Positions 6,786 through 13,468 of a stretch of DNA of 14,481 bases are shown piece after piece. The position numbers were made by a program, and so were the translations under genes. The first letter of the stretch is position 1. Every line of letters begins with the position of its first letter. A model generated the notes under the pieces. It was given only the letters and a program-made list of their open reading frames with translations, had not been told where the DNA came from and searched no databases. Source of the stretch: Alphaproteobacteria bacterium UBA2784 (lineage in GTDB: Bacteria > Pseudomonadota > Alphaproteobacteria > Micropepsales > Micropepsaceae); assembly GCA_002352285.1 (NCBI GenBank), contig DEIC01000039.1, positions 7,202 to 21,682 of the forward strand, written 5' to 3'.

Positions 6786-8318
6786 ATGAAAGACGTGTTG
6801 CGGGAGCTTGAACGCCGCCGGGCCGAGGCGCGGCTGGGCGGCGGGCAAAAGCGCATCGATGCGCAGCATGCGCGCGGCAAGCTGACCGCGCGTGAACGCA
6901 TCGACCTGCTTCTGGATGAAGGCAGCTTTGAAGAGTTCGACATGTTTGTCGAACACCGCAACACCGATTTCGGCGCCGACAAGAACCGCATTCCCGGCGA
7001 TGGCGTGGTGACGGGGTGGGGCACGATCAGCGGTCGCCTCGTCTATGTCTATGCCAAGGACTTTACTGTTTTCGGTGGATCGCTTTCCGAAACCCACGCT
7101 CAGAAGATCGTCAAAATACAGGAGCTGGCCCTGCGCATGGGCGCGCCGGTGATCGGGCTTCTGGATGCGGGTGGTGCGCGCATTCAGGAGGGTGTGGCCT
7201 CGCTGGCGGGCTATGGCGAGGTGTTCCAGCGCAATGTGCTGGCCTCGGGCGTCATTCCGCAGATCAGCGTCATCATGGGGCCGTGCGCAGGCGGCGACGT
7301 TTATTCGCCCGCGATGACTGACTTCATCTTCATGGTGCGCGATACGTCGTACATGTTCATCACCGGGCCGGACGTGGTGCGCACGGTGACGCAGGAAGTG
7401 GTGACACCGGAAGAACTTGGCGGCGCGAAGGTGCATACGTCGAAGTCGTCGGTCGCCGACGGCGCCTATGAGAATGACGTGATCGCGTTGCAGCAGATGC
7501 GGCGCTTCTTTGACTTCCTGCCGCTGAACAATCGCGCTCAGCCGCCGGAGCGCCCCAGCTTTGACAGCTATGAGCGTGACGAGCCGTCGCTTGATACGCT
7601 GGTGCCAGAAAACCCCAACAAGCCCTACGACATGAAGGAACTGATCCTGAAGGTCGTTGATGAGGGCGACTTCTTCGAGACGCAGGAAAACTTTGCCAGG
7701 AACATCATCACCGGCTTTGCCCGCATGGAGGGCAGCACGGTCGGCATTGTTGCCAATCAGCCGATGGTGCTGGCGGGTGTGCTCGACAATGATGCCAGCC
7801 GCAAGGCCGCGCGGTTTGTGCGCTTCTGCGACTGTTTCAACATTCCGATTGTCACGTTTGTTGACGTGCCGGGGTTCCTGCCGGGCGTGGCGCAGGAGCA
7901 TACGGGCATCATCAAGCATGGCGCCAAGCTGCTCTTTGCCTTTACCGAGGCGACGGTGCCGAAAGTCACCGTCATCACGCGCAAGGCCTATGGCGGCGCC
8001 TATGACGTGATGGCGTCAAAGCACATGAGGGCCGACGTGAACTATGCCTGGCCAACCGCCCAGATCGCGGTGATGGGTGCGAAGGGCGCGGTCGAGATCA
8101 TCTTCCGGCAGGATATTGGCGAACCGGAGAAGATCGCTGCGCGCACCAAGGAATATGAGGACCGCTTCCTCAACCCCTTCATCGCGGCGCAGCGCGGCTA
8201 TATCGACGAGGTCATCATGCCGTCGCGCACGCGCTGGCGTGTGGCGCGAGCCCTGCGCATGCTCAAGAACAAGCAGGTCTCAAACCCCTGGAAGAAGCAC
8301 GACAACATTCCGCTTTGA
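6786..8318 (+). CDS. pccB: Acyl-CoA (propionyl-CoA) carboxylase beta subunit
   Basis: A 510-residue carboxyltransferase subunit that moves the carboxyl group from carboxybiotin to an acyl-CoA, most likely propionyl-CoA to give methylmalonyl-CoA. The N-terminal crotonase-fold half has KLTARERIDLLLDEGSFEE, DFTVFGGSLSE (92-102) and LLDAGGARIQEGV (125-137), with the oxyanion-hole type MGPCAGGDVYSPA at 164-176. The C-terminal half has FVDVPGFLPG (358-367), KAYGGAYDVMASK (400-412) and WPTAQIAVMGAKGAVEI (422-438). Length and motifs match PccB (about 510) rather than acetyl-CoA carboxylase AccD, which is shorter and has a zinc finger. Methylcrotonyl- or geranyl-CoA specificity is less likely but not excluded. 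ATG 6786 is used; pccA follows after 44 nt on the same strand. Confidence 0.93.
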   Translation: MKDVLRELERRRAEARLGGGQKRIDAQHARGKLTARERIDLLLDEGSFEEFDMFVEHRNTDFGADKNRIPGDGVVTGWGTISGRLVYVYAKDFTVFGGSLSETHAQKIVKIQELALRMGAPVIGLLDAGGARIQEGVASLAGYGEVFQRNVLASGVIPQISVIMGPCAGGDVYSPAMTDFIFMVRDTSYMFITGPDVVRTVTQEVVTPEELGGAKVHTSKSSVADGAYENDVIALQQMRRFFDFLPLNNRAQPPERPSFDSYERDEPSLDTLVPENPNKPYDMKELILKVVDEGDFFETQENFARNIITGFARMEGSTVGIVANQPMVLAGVLDNDASRKAARFVRFCDCFNIPIVTFVDVPGFLPGVAQEHTGIIKHGAKLLFAFTEATVPKVTVITRKAYGGAYDVMASKHMRADVNYAWPTAQIAVMGAKGAVEIIFRQDIGEPEKIAARTKEYEDRFLNPFIAAQRGYIDEVIMPSRTRWRVARALRMLKNKQVSNPWKKHDNIPL

Positions 8319-8362
8319 TCGTTGCGTGTGTGTCCAACAATTTCGTGAAGGCCGTCTGAGGC

Positions 8363-10390
8363 ATGTTCAAGAAAATCCTGATCGCCAATCGCGGTGAAAT
8401 CGCCTGCCGGGTCATCAAGACCGCGCGGCGCATGGGCATCAAGACGGTTGCCGTCTATTCGGATGCGGATGCGGATGCGCTGCATGTCGAGATGGCGGAT
8501 GAGGCCGTGCATCTGGGACCGCCGCCCGCCGCGCAGTCTTACCTGCTGGCCGACAAGATCGTGGAGGTCTGCAAGAAGACTGGCGCAGAGGCGGTGCATC
8601 CCGGCTACGGCTTCCTTTCCGAGCGCACGAGCTTTGCCGAGGCGCTGAAGGCAGCAGGTATTGTTTTCATCGGCCCCAATCCGCACGCGATTGCGGCGAT
8701 GGGCGACAAGATTGAATCAAAGAAGCTGGCAGCCGCTGCCAAAGTGAATACGGTTCCCGGCTTCATTGGCGAGATCAAGGGTATCGATCACGCCATCGAG
8801 ATTGCCAAGGGCATCGGCTATCCGGTGATGGTCAAGGCATCGGCGGGCGGTGGCGGCAAGGGCCTGCGCATCGTGTTTGATGCTGATGAAATGAAGCAGG
8901 CCGTGCAATCGGCGATGAATGAGGCGCGCGCATCATTCGGTGACGACCGCATCTTCATCGAGAAATTTGTCGATCAGCCGCGCCACATTGAAATCCAGGT
9001 GCTGGGCGACAAGCACGGCAACTGCATCTATCTGGCGGAGCGCGAATGCTCAATCCAGCGCCGCCATCAGAAGGTGATCGAGGAGGCGCCGTCGCCGTTT
9101 CTTGACGAGGCCACACGCAAGGCGATGGGCGAGCAGGCGGTGCAGCTGGCCAAGGCCGTTGGCTATGACAGCGCGGGCACGGTTGAGTTCATTGTCGATG
9201 GCAAGCGCAATTTCTACTTCCTTGAAATGAACACGCGCCTGCAGGTGGAGCATCCGGTGACAGAGCTCATCACCGGCATTGATCTTGTCGAGCAGATGAT
9301 CCGCGTAGCCTATGGCGAGAAACTTGCCATTGCGCAGAAGGACGTGAAGCTCAATGGCTGGGCGGTTGAAAGCCGCATCTATGCCGAAGATCCCTACCGC
9401 AATTTCCTGCCGTCCATCGGCCGCCTTGTGCGCTATCGCCCGCCTGCAGAGGGCAAAGGTGCAGCAGGCACGATCCGCAATGACACAGGCGTGTATGAGG
9501 GCGGCGAAATCTCGATGTTCTATGATCCGATGATCGCCAAGCTGTGTACGCATGCGCCGACCCGCCTTGATGCGATCAAACTGCAGATCGAGGCGCTGGA
9601 CCGCTTTTACATCGACGGCATCCAGCACAATGTGCCGTTCCTGGCCGCTGTGATGGAGAACAAACGTTTTCAGGATGGCCGCCTGACGACGGGCTTCATC
9701 AAGGAAGAGTTCCCGGACGGCTTTCATGGCATCGCGCTGCCGCATGCAGCGCTTGAAAAACTTGCGGCCGTTGCCGTCTTTGCGCATGCACGTGACAATG
9801 CGCGCGCGCGCCACGTCTCAGGCCGCACACATCCGGAAAGTTCCTATCCGGCAGACTGGGTGATTGTGGTTGATGGCAAGGAGCATCCGCTGACTGTTGC
9901 GTTCGAGAAAGAGGATGGGCCGGTTACGATCCAGTTCCGCGATGCGGAGAATGGCGGCAGCGGCTTTACCCACAGTTTTGTGGTTGAGAGTGACTGGGCG
10001 CCGGGTCAACCGGTCTTTGCCGGTCGCATCGGTGGCGAAAACTTCGTGGCGCAGGTGGCGCGCACACAAGGCGGCTTCCGGCTGCAACACCGTGGCGCCA
10101 GCGTAAATGTGGCCGTCTACTTCCCGCGTGAGGCGGCGCTGGCGCGGCTGATGCCCGAAAAACTTCCGCCGGATACGTCAAAGCAATTGCTGTGTCCGAT
10201 GCCCGGACTTGTTGTCTCGATCAATGTGACCGAAGGGCAGGAGGTCAAAGCGGGCGAGACGCTCGCCGTTGTCGAGGCCATGAAGATGGAAAACGTGCTG
10301 CGGGCCGAACGCGACGCGACGGTGACGAAGATTGCCGCCAGGAAGGGCGACAGCCTTTCGGTCGACGCCATCATCATGGAGTTTGCCTGA
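8363..10390 (+). CDS. pccA: Acyl-CoA (propionyl-CoA) carboxylase alpha subunit: biotin carboxylase plus biotin carrier
   Basis: A 675-residue protein that carboxylates biotin with ATP and bicarbonate and carries the biotin arm. The biotin carboxylase domain is at about 1-450: ILIANRGEIACRV (5-17), HPGYGFLSE (79-87), the ATP-grasp glycine loop KASAGGGGKG (158-167), ERECSIQRRHQKVIEEAPSP, and EMNTRLQVEHPVTE with the catalytic region. A linker domain follows (about 450-595), as in PccA. The C-terminal biotinyl domain (about 600-675) contains VEAMKMEN, with Lys641 the biotin attachment site. Length fits PccA. ATG 8363 lies 44 nt after pccB, so the two subunits should be co-transcribed. It ends 3 nt before the stop of the opposite-strand S41-like gene, with no clear terminator. 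No methylmalonyl-CoA mutase or epimerase gene is in view. Confidence 0.94.
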   Translation: MFKKILIANRGEIACRVIKTARRMGIKTVAVYSDADADALHVEMADEAVHLGPPPAAQSYLLADKIVEVCKKTGAEAVHPGYGFLSERTSFAEALKAAGIVFIGPNPHAIAAMGDKIESKKLAAAAKVNTVPGFIGEIKGIDHAIEIAKGIGYPVMVKASAGGGGKGLRIVFDADEMKQAVQSAMNEARASFGDDRIFIEKFVDQPRHIEIQVLGDKHGNCIYLAERECSIQRRHQKVIEEAPSPFLDEATRKAMGEQAVQLAKAVGYDSAGTVEFIVDGKRNFYFLEMNTRLQVEHPVTELITGIDLVEQMIRVAYGEKLAIAQKDVKLNGWAVESRIYAEDPYRNFLPSIGRLVRYRPPAEGKGAAGTIRNDTGVYEGGEISMFYDPMIAKLCTHAPTRLDAIKLQIEALDRFYIDGIQHNVPFLAAVMENKRFQDGRLTTGFIKEEFPDGFHGIALPHAALEKLAAVAVFAHARDNARARHVSGRTHPESSYPADWVIVVDGKEHPLTVAFEKEDGPVTIQFRDAENGGSGFTHSFVVESDWAPGQPVFAGRIGGENFVAQVARTQGGFRLQHRGASVNVAVYFPREAALARLMPEKLPPDTSKQLLCPMPGLVVSINVTEGQEVKAGETLAVVEAMKMENVLRAERDATVTKIAARKGDSLSVDAIIMEFA

Positions 10391-10393
10391 AGC

Positions 10394-11794
10394 TCAGGGC
10401 GCGAGCAGGCCTTGCGCCTTCAGATAATCGAGCGCGCGCTCAAGCAGCGGGTCGCGGCCGGTGAGGTAGTCGGCAAAGCCCATGCTTGCGGCAATGTCCG
10501 GCTCCAGATCATCGACCGCTACAGGCGCAAAAATATCCGGCCAGTAACAGTCGAGCGGGTTTGTGCAGACGCGCGTCAGATCATGGCGCGCCACGGCATA
10601 GCGGACACAGATGCGCGAATTGGGCAGGCACATCGTGTTGCCCTCACCGTAGAAAATCAGACCCTCCGACGGCGGCTCGCCGATGGCGATGTAAGTGCTG
10701 CCCGCCGCCTGCTTGAGGTGGGCAAGGCCGATCATCGCATCACCACGCAACGCACCTGATTGCAGGGAAATGATGGGCGCGCCCGGTGCAATCAATGTCG
10801 GCAGGCGCGCGAGGAAAACGCGTGCAGGCTCTGTAATGCCGGTGGCAAAGCGCAGATCGACGATGATGAAGGGCGGCTTCTGCTTTGCCAGCTTTTCGCC
10901 CAGCGCATTCAGCGCCATGACGAACGTGGTTGTGTCCTGCGGCGTCAGGCGAAGATAGACGCCGGTAACGAGCGGCGCAGAGAATACGGGCAGTTGTGGT
11001 TCGTGCGCCCACAGCACGCCTTGCGGCAGCACGGGATTGAGTGTCCAGCCGGAAAGCGGCGGGCCAGCCAGAAGGCTCAAACCCGAAACATTGCCATCAT
11101 CGGCATGCGGCGCGACGGCATCCACCCAGCGCGTCACCTCACCGGCGCCTGCATCGCTCAGCGTCAGCGAGAGGCCATCGCTCGAGCCCGACAGCTGCGC
11201 GGCCGCAAGAAGGTCGGGAGATTCCAGCATGCGTACAGCGTCGGCGCGGGCTGCGATGCCGCTGCCACTGACATATCGCATCAACTGGTTCAGCACGTCG
11301 GCGACGGGCCGGTCATTGATGCGCAAGAGGCGGCGACCCAGAAGATCTTCACGTCCGGCTTGCGCCTGCACCACGAACACGCCATCGGCAAAAAGCGCGA
11401 GGCGCACCGGCAAACGGTTGAAGCGCTGTGCGCGCACATTGATGTCGGCGCGGGTCTGGCTGTTGCCCGAGAGCGCTACAAACTCGGCCACGCCCAATTC
11501 AAACTCGGCGCGCGACATGCGGCCGGCGCGATCCTTGAGCACGTCCAGCAAGGCTTCGGCCCGCGCGCGCGTTTCAGCGGAGTAGCTTTCGTCGTAGGAG
11601 AGGAACAGCCGGAGCACGTGAATGTCCTGCGCCTGTGATTGCGCGAGGTCTTGCGGCGGCGGCAATTGGGCGGAGGGCGGGTTCGGGCGGAAACGTGCGT
11701 CGAGCGCAAGGCCCCACGCGCCCCACGCGATGGCGGCAAGCACGCCAGTCAGGATCACCAGACGCAACAGCCAGTTCAGAAAGCCCACAGCCAT
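10394..11794 (-). CDS. Membrane-anchored S41/CTP-like protein, probably a non-catalytic pseudoprotease
   Basis: A 466-residue protein with one N-terminal hydrophobic segment (about 6-30: FLNWLLRLVILTGVLAAIAW), then a low-complexity Pro/Gln linker, so the bulk is probably periplasmic. A PDZ-like stretch LLGRRLLRINDRPVADVL lies at about 151-168. From 308 the order follows S41 C-terminal processing peptidases: PFIIVDLR (308-315), LPTLIAPGAPIISL (331-344), AIGEPPSEGLIFYGE (370-384), then LEPDIAASMGFADYLTGRDPLLERAL (430-455). By hand alignment the nucleophile position (usual TFS motif) falls in SGALRGDA (347-353) as Gly351, so proteolysis is unlikely. All four cysteines (389, 396, 410, 416) cluster in one loop. 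It follows lipB by 7 nt and is probably co-transcribed. The family call is moderate because similarity is patchy. Confidence 0.7.
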   Translation of the reverse strand: MAVGFLNWLLRLVILTGVLAAIAWGAWGLALDARFRPNPPSAQLPPPQDLAQSQAQDIHVLRLFLSYDESYSAETRARAEALLDVLKDRAGRMSRAEFELGVAEFVALSGNSQTRADINVRAQRFNRLPVRLALFADGVFVVQAQAGREDLLGRRLLRINDRPVADVLNQLMRYVSGSGIAARADAVRMLESPDLLAAAQLSGSSDGLSLTLSDAGAGEVTRWVDAVAPHADDGNVSGLSLLAGPPLSGWTLNPVLPQGVLWAHEPQLPVFSAPLVTGVYLRLTPQDTTTFVMALNALGEKLAKQKPPFIIVDLRFATGITEPARVFLARLPTLIAPGAPIISLQSGALRGDAMIGLAHLKQAAGSTYIAIGEPPSEGLIFYGEGNTMCLPNSRICVRYAVARHDLTRVCTNPLDCYWPDIFAPVAVDDLEPDIAASMGFADYLTGRDPLLERALDYLKAQGLLAP

Positions 11795-11801
11795 TCCCCG
11801 C

Positions 11802-12512
11802 TTATGAAGCTGCCATATCTGCGACCAGCGGCAGCTTCATGTCCCCCTCGAATGTCGGCCAAGCAAACACTTCCTCGAAGGCCGCGCGCAAGGCCACATC
11901 GGCGTCATACATGGTTACCGGGCGGCCGAGTGCGACGAGGCTGGTCACGCCATGCTCACGAATGCCGCACGGCACAATGCCGGTGAAGTGCGACAGATCC
12001 GGGTCCACATTGAAGCTGATGCCGTGATACGAGATGCCGCGCCGCACCCGGATGCCGATGGCGGCAATCTTGTCTTCGGAGGTGTGGCCCGCCACCCAGA
12101 TGCCGATGCGGCCCTCGCGCCGTTCGCCCTTGACGTTGAAGGCGGCGAGCGCGGTGATCAGCCACTCTTCGAGATCATAGACAAAGCGGCGCAGATCCGG
12201 TGTTCCGCCGCCATGCCGGCGCGTGTCGAGCATGACATAGGCCACGCGCTGCCCTGGACCATGATAGGTGAACTGGCCACCGCGACCGGTACGATAGACG
12301 GGAAACCTGCCCGGATCGACAAGGTCGGCATCATTGGCAGACGTGCCCGCCGTATAGAGTGGCGGGTGCTCCAGAAGCCAAACGGTTTCAGGCGCCTTGC
12401 CAGACGCGATGTCTGCGACCCGCGCCTCCATGGTTGCGACGGCCTGGGGGTAGTCAACTCGGGTCCTGGTGACGGCCCAAAGGATGTTGGGGGTGCTGGT
12501 CATGGGGTTCAT
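11802..12512 (-). CDS. lipB: Octanoyl-[acyl carrier protein]-protein N-octanoyltransferase LipB
   Basis: A 236-residue transferase that moves octanoyl from acyl carrier protein to lipoyl domains (E2 subunits, GcvH), the first step of lipoate synthesis, in the cytoplasm. Motifs are WLLEHPPLYTAG (45-56), RGGQFTYHGPGQ (77-88), the catalytic lysine Lys148 in KIAAIGIRVRRG, ISYHGISFNVD (160-170) and the acyl-carrying cysteine Cys182 in GIVPCGI. Length is normal for alphaproteobacterial LipB. Two starts are close, ATG at 12512 and ATG at 12503 (Met4); neither has a strong Shine-Dalgarno. It lies first in a minus-strand pair with the S41-like gene and diverges from the fliN-like gene across about 66 nt. 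LipA is not in the window. Confidence 0.96.
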   Translation of the reverse strand: MNPMTSTPNILWAVTRTRVDYPQAVATMEARVADIASGKAPETVWLLEHPPLYTAGTSANDADLVDPGRFPVYRTGRGGQFTYHGPGQRVAYVMLDTRRHGGGTPDLRRFVYDLEEWLITALAAFNVKGERREGRIGIWVAGHTSEDKIAAIGIRVRRGISYHGISFNVDPDLSHFTGIVPCGIREHGVTSLVALGRPVTMYDADVALRAAFEEVFAWPTFEGDMKLPLVADMAAS

Positions 12513-12578
12513 TTACCAGACATTAGGCATGTCCGCTTAGGGTTCCCGGGAGGCTTGGTGAAGGAGCGCGGGTTATCC

Positions 12579-12812
12579 ATGTCAGCAGTCCAAAGCGTGA
12601 AGGTCGAGATTTCGGCGGTGATCGGCAAGTCGGTGATCCCGATGCACCAGCTTTTGCGCATGGGCCGCGGCGCCGTAGTTGAGCTTGATGCCAACCAGAA
12701 CGACGAAGTCTGGCTGTTGGCAAACAACCGGCCTGTGGCGCGGGGTGAAATCCATATCGATGGCGAGAAAATCTCGATCTCGGTGACCCGGACGCTCCCC
12801 GCGTTTGAATAA
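12579..12812 (+). CDS. fliN: Minimal FliN-type flagellar motor switch (SpoA/SURF) domain protein
   Basis: A 77-residue protein that is essentially one FliN C-terminal domain: VKVEISAVIGKSVIPMHQLLRMGRGAVVEL, then ANNRPVARGEIHIDGEKISISV. FliN/SpoA domains form the C-ring of the flagellar switch or of type III secretion sorting platforms. E. coli FliN is about 137 residues; here the N-terminal extension is missing. No flagellar or secretion gene is nearby. ATG 12579 has AAGGAG 12 nt upstream (12561-12566), rather far. GTG 12558 has GGGAGG (12548-12553) 4 nt upstream and would add seven residues (VKERGLS), so the start is not settled. The frame stays open far upstream only as a shadow of lipB. 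The protein may be a FliN paralogue or a regulator; I infer FliN family, not a proven motor role. Confidence 0.82.
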   Translation: MSAVQSVKVEISAVIGKSVIPMHQLLRMGRGAVVELDANQNDEVWLLANNRPVARGEIHIDGEKISISVTRTLPAFE

Positions 12813-12850
12813 CGAGCTTGTGAGTGAAATAATTGGTCTTACAGTACATC

Positions 12851-12879
12851 TTGCATAAATAAATCTGCACGCGCATATT
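12851..12879 (+). promoter_or_regulatory. Candidate sigma70-type promoter for the siroheme/APS reductase pair
   Basis: The 12813-12907 gap is clearly AT-richer than its surroundings. TTGCAT (12851-12856), 17 nt, CATATT (12874-12879) is the best -35/-10 pair I find, matching the consensus at 3 and 4 positions. A second, weaker pair starts at TTGGTC (12833-12838) with the AT stretch near 12855. Placement is tentative. Confidence 0.35.
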
Positions 12880-12900
12880 CCGGTGAAATCATCCCGGAAT
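12877..12900 (+). promoter_or_regulatory. Inverted repeat (possible operator) upstream of the siroheme gene
   Basis: ATTCCGG (12877-12883) and CCGGAAT (12894-12900) are perfect 7-nt inverted arms with a 10-nt spacer. The arms end 7 nt before GTG 12908 and overlap the candidate -10 and start point. This geometry fits a dimeric repressor site or an RNA hairpin hiding the start; no T-tract follows, so it is not a terminator. Confidence 0.45.
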
Positions 12901-12907
12901 CCCGCCC

Positions 12908-13468
12908 GTGCTTCCTGTCAGTCTCGACCTCTCAAAACTGCCCGTTGCAGTGGCTGGAAACGGCCCGCAGACGCTTAAGCGTCTGGCTGCGCTGGATCAG
13001 GCGGCGGCTGGCAGGGTGACCGTCTATGCGCCTTCTCCGAGCCCGGAGTTGCGGGAGGCCGCTCGCGGGCGGATCGTGGCGCGATTGCCCAAGGAAGACG
13101 ACATCTCCGGGTTCCGCGTCCTTTTCGTCGGCGACTTTTCCCCGGAAGAGGCGGAGGTGCTCGCAGCCCGGGCGCGGGCGCGTGGCGTTCTTGTCAATGT
13201 CGAAGACGTGCCGGCGCTTTGCGATTTTCACATGCCCTCCATTGTGCGCCGGGGCGATCTGCTGATCTCTGTTTCAACAGGCGGCAAGTCACCAGCGCTG
13301 GCGCAGGCGATCCGGGGCGACCTTGAAACGCGCTATGGCGAGGAATGGGCAGACCGGCTCTGCGTCATTGCAGATGCGCGCGCAGGCTGGAAGGCCGAGG
13401 GACTTGCGCTCAGCGAGATTGCGCGGCGCTCGCATGCGTTGATCGCCGCAAAAGGGTGGTTTGCATGA
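12908..13468 (+). CDS. cysG: Siroheme synthase-type precorrin-2 dehydrogenase/sirohydrochlorin ferrochelatase (CysG N-terminal type)
   Basis: A 186-residue protein matching only the N-terminal half of CysG (like yeast Met8p), which oxidises precorrin-2 with NAD+ and inserts iron to give siroheme, the cofactor of sulfite and nitrite reductases. A Rossmann start VAVAGNGPQTLKRL (13-26) keeps GxG but not the usual GGGxVAxRK. RVTVYAP (36-42) and NVEDVPALCDF (97-107) follow, with Asp100 at the place of the catalytic aspartate of CysG (Asp105), then MPSIVRRGDLLISVSTGGKSPALA. The methyltransferase half is absent and must be encoded elsewhere. The start is GTG 12908 with no clear Shine-Dalgarno. The stop overlaps the APS reductase start by 4 nt, tying it to sulfate assimilation. 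Confidence 0.85.
   Translation: MLPVSLDLSKLPVAVAGNGPQTLKRLAALDQAAAGRVTVYAPSPSPELREAARGRIVARLPKEDDISGFRVLFVGDFSPEEAEVLAARARARGVLVNVEDVPALCDFHMPSIVRRGDLLISVSTGGKSPALAQAIRGDLETRYGEEWADRLCVIADARAGWKAEGLALSEIARRSHALIAAKGWFA

Noticed and set aside
5814..7919. Very long minus-strand open frame (701 codons) across the ATP12 and pccB genes
   Set aside because: It is antisense to two well-recognised genes, crosses their intergenic leader, and its translation is rich in Arg/His/Ala with no recognisable domain. High third-position GC opens such frames.
8461..8478. Three tandem GGATGC hexamers in pccA
   Set aside because: They encode the SDADADAL stretch, a normal part of the biotin carboxylase N-terminus, so protein sequence explains them.
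10760..11638. 292-codon plus-strand open frame opposite the S41-like gene
   Set aside because: The translation has no family motif and is Arg/Gln/His rich. The minus-strand reading shows a membrane anchor, PDZ-like and S41-like order, and 7-nt spacing from lipB, so it is the real gene.
11952..12578. Upstream in-frame extension of the FliN-like gene to 286 codons
   Set aside because: The extension lies opposite lipB, which has full catalytic motifs. FliN homology starts only near 12590 and Shine-Dalgarno candidates lie at 12548-12566.
13345..13464. Upstream extension of the APS reductase frame
   Set aside because: It is a shadow of the siroheme gene; the translation is Cys/Arg rich, and ATG 13465 forms a classic 4-nt overlap.
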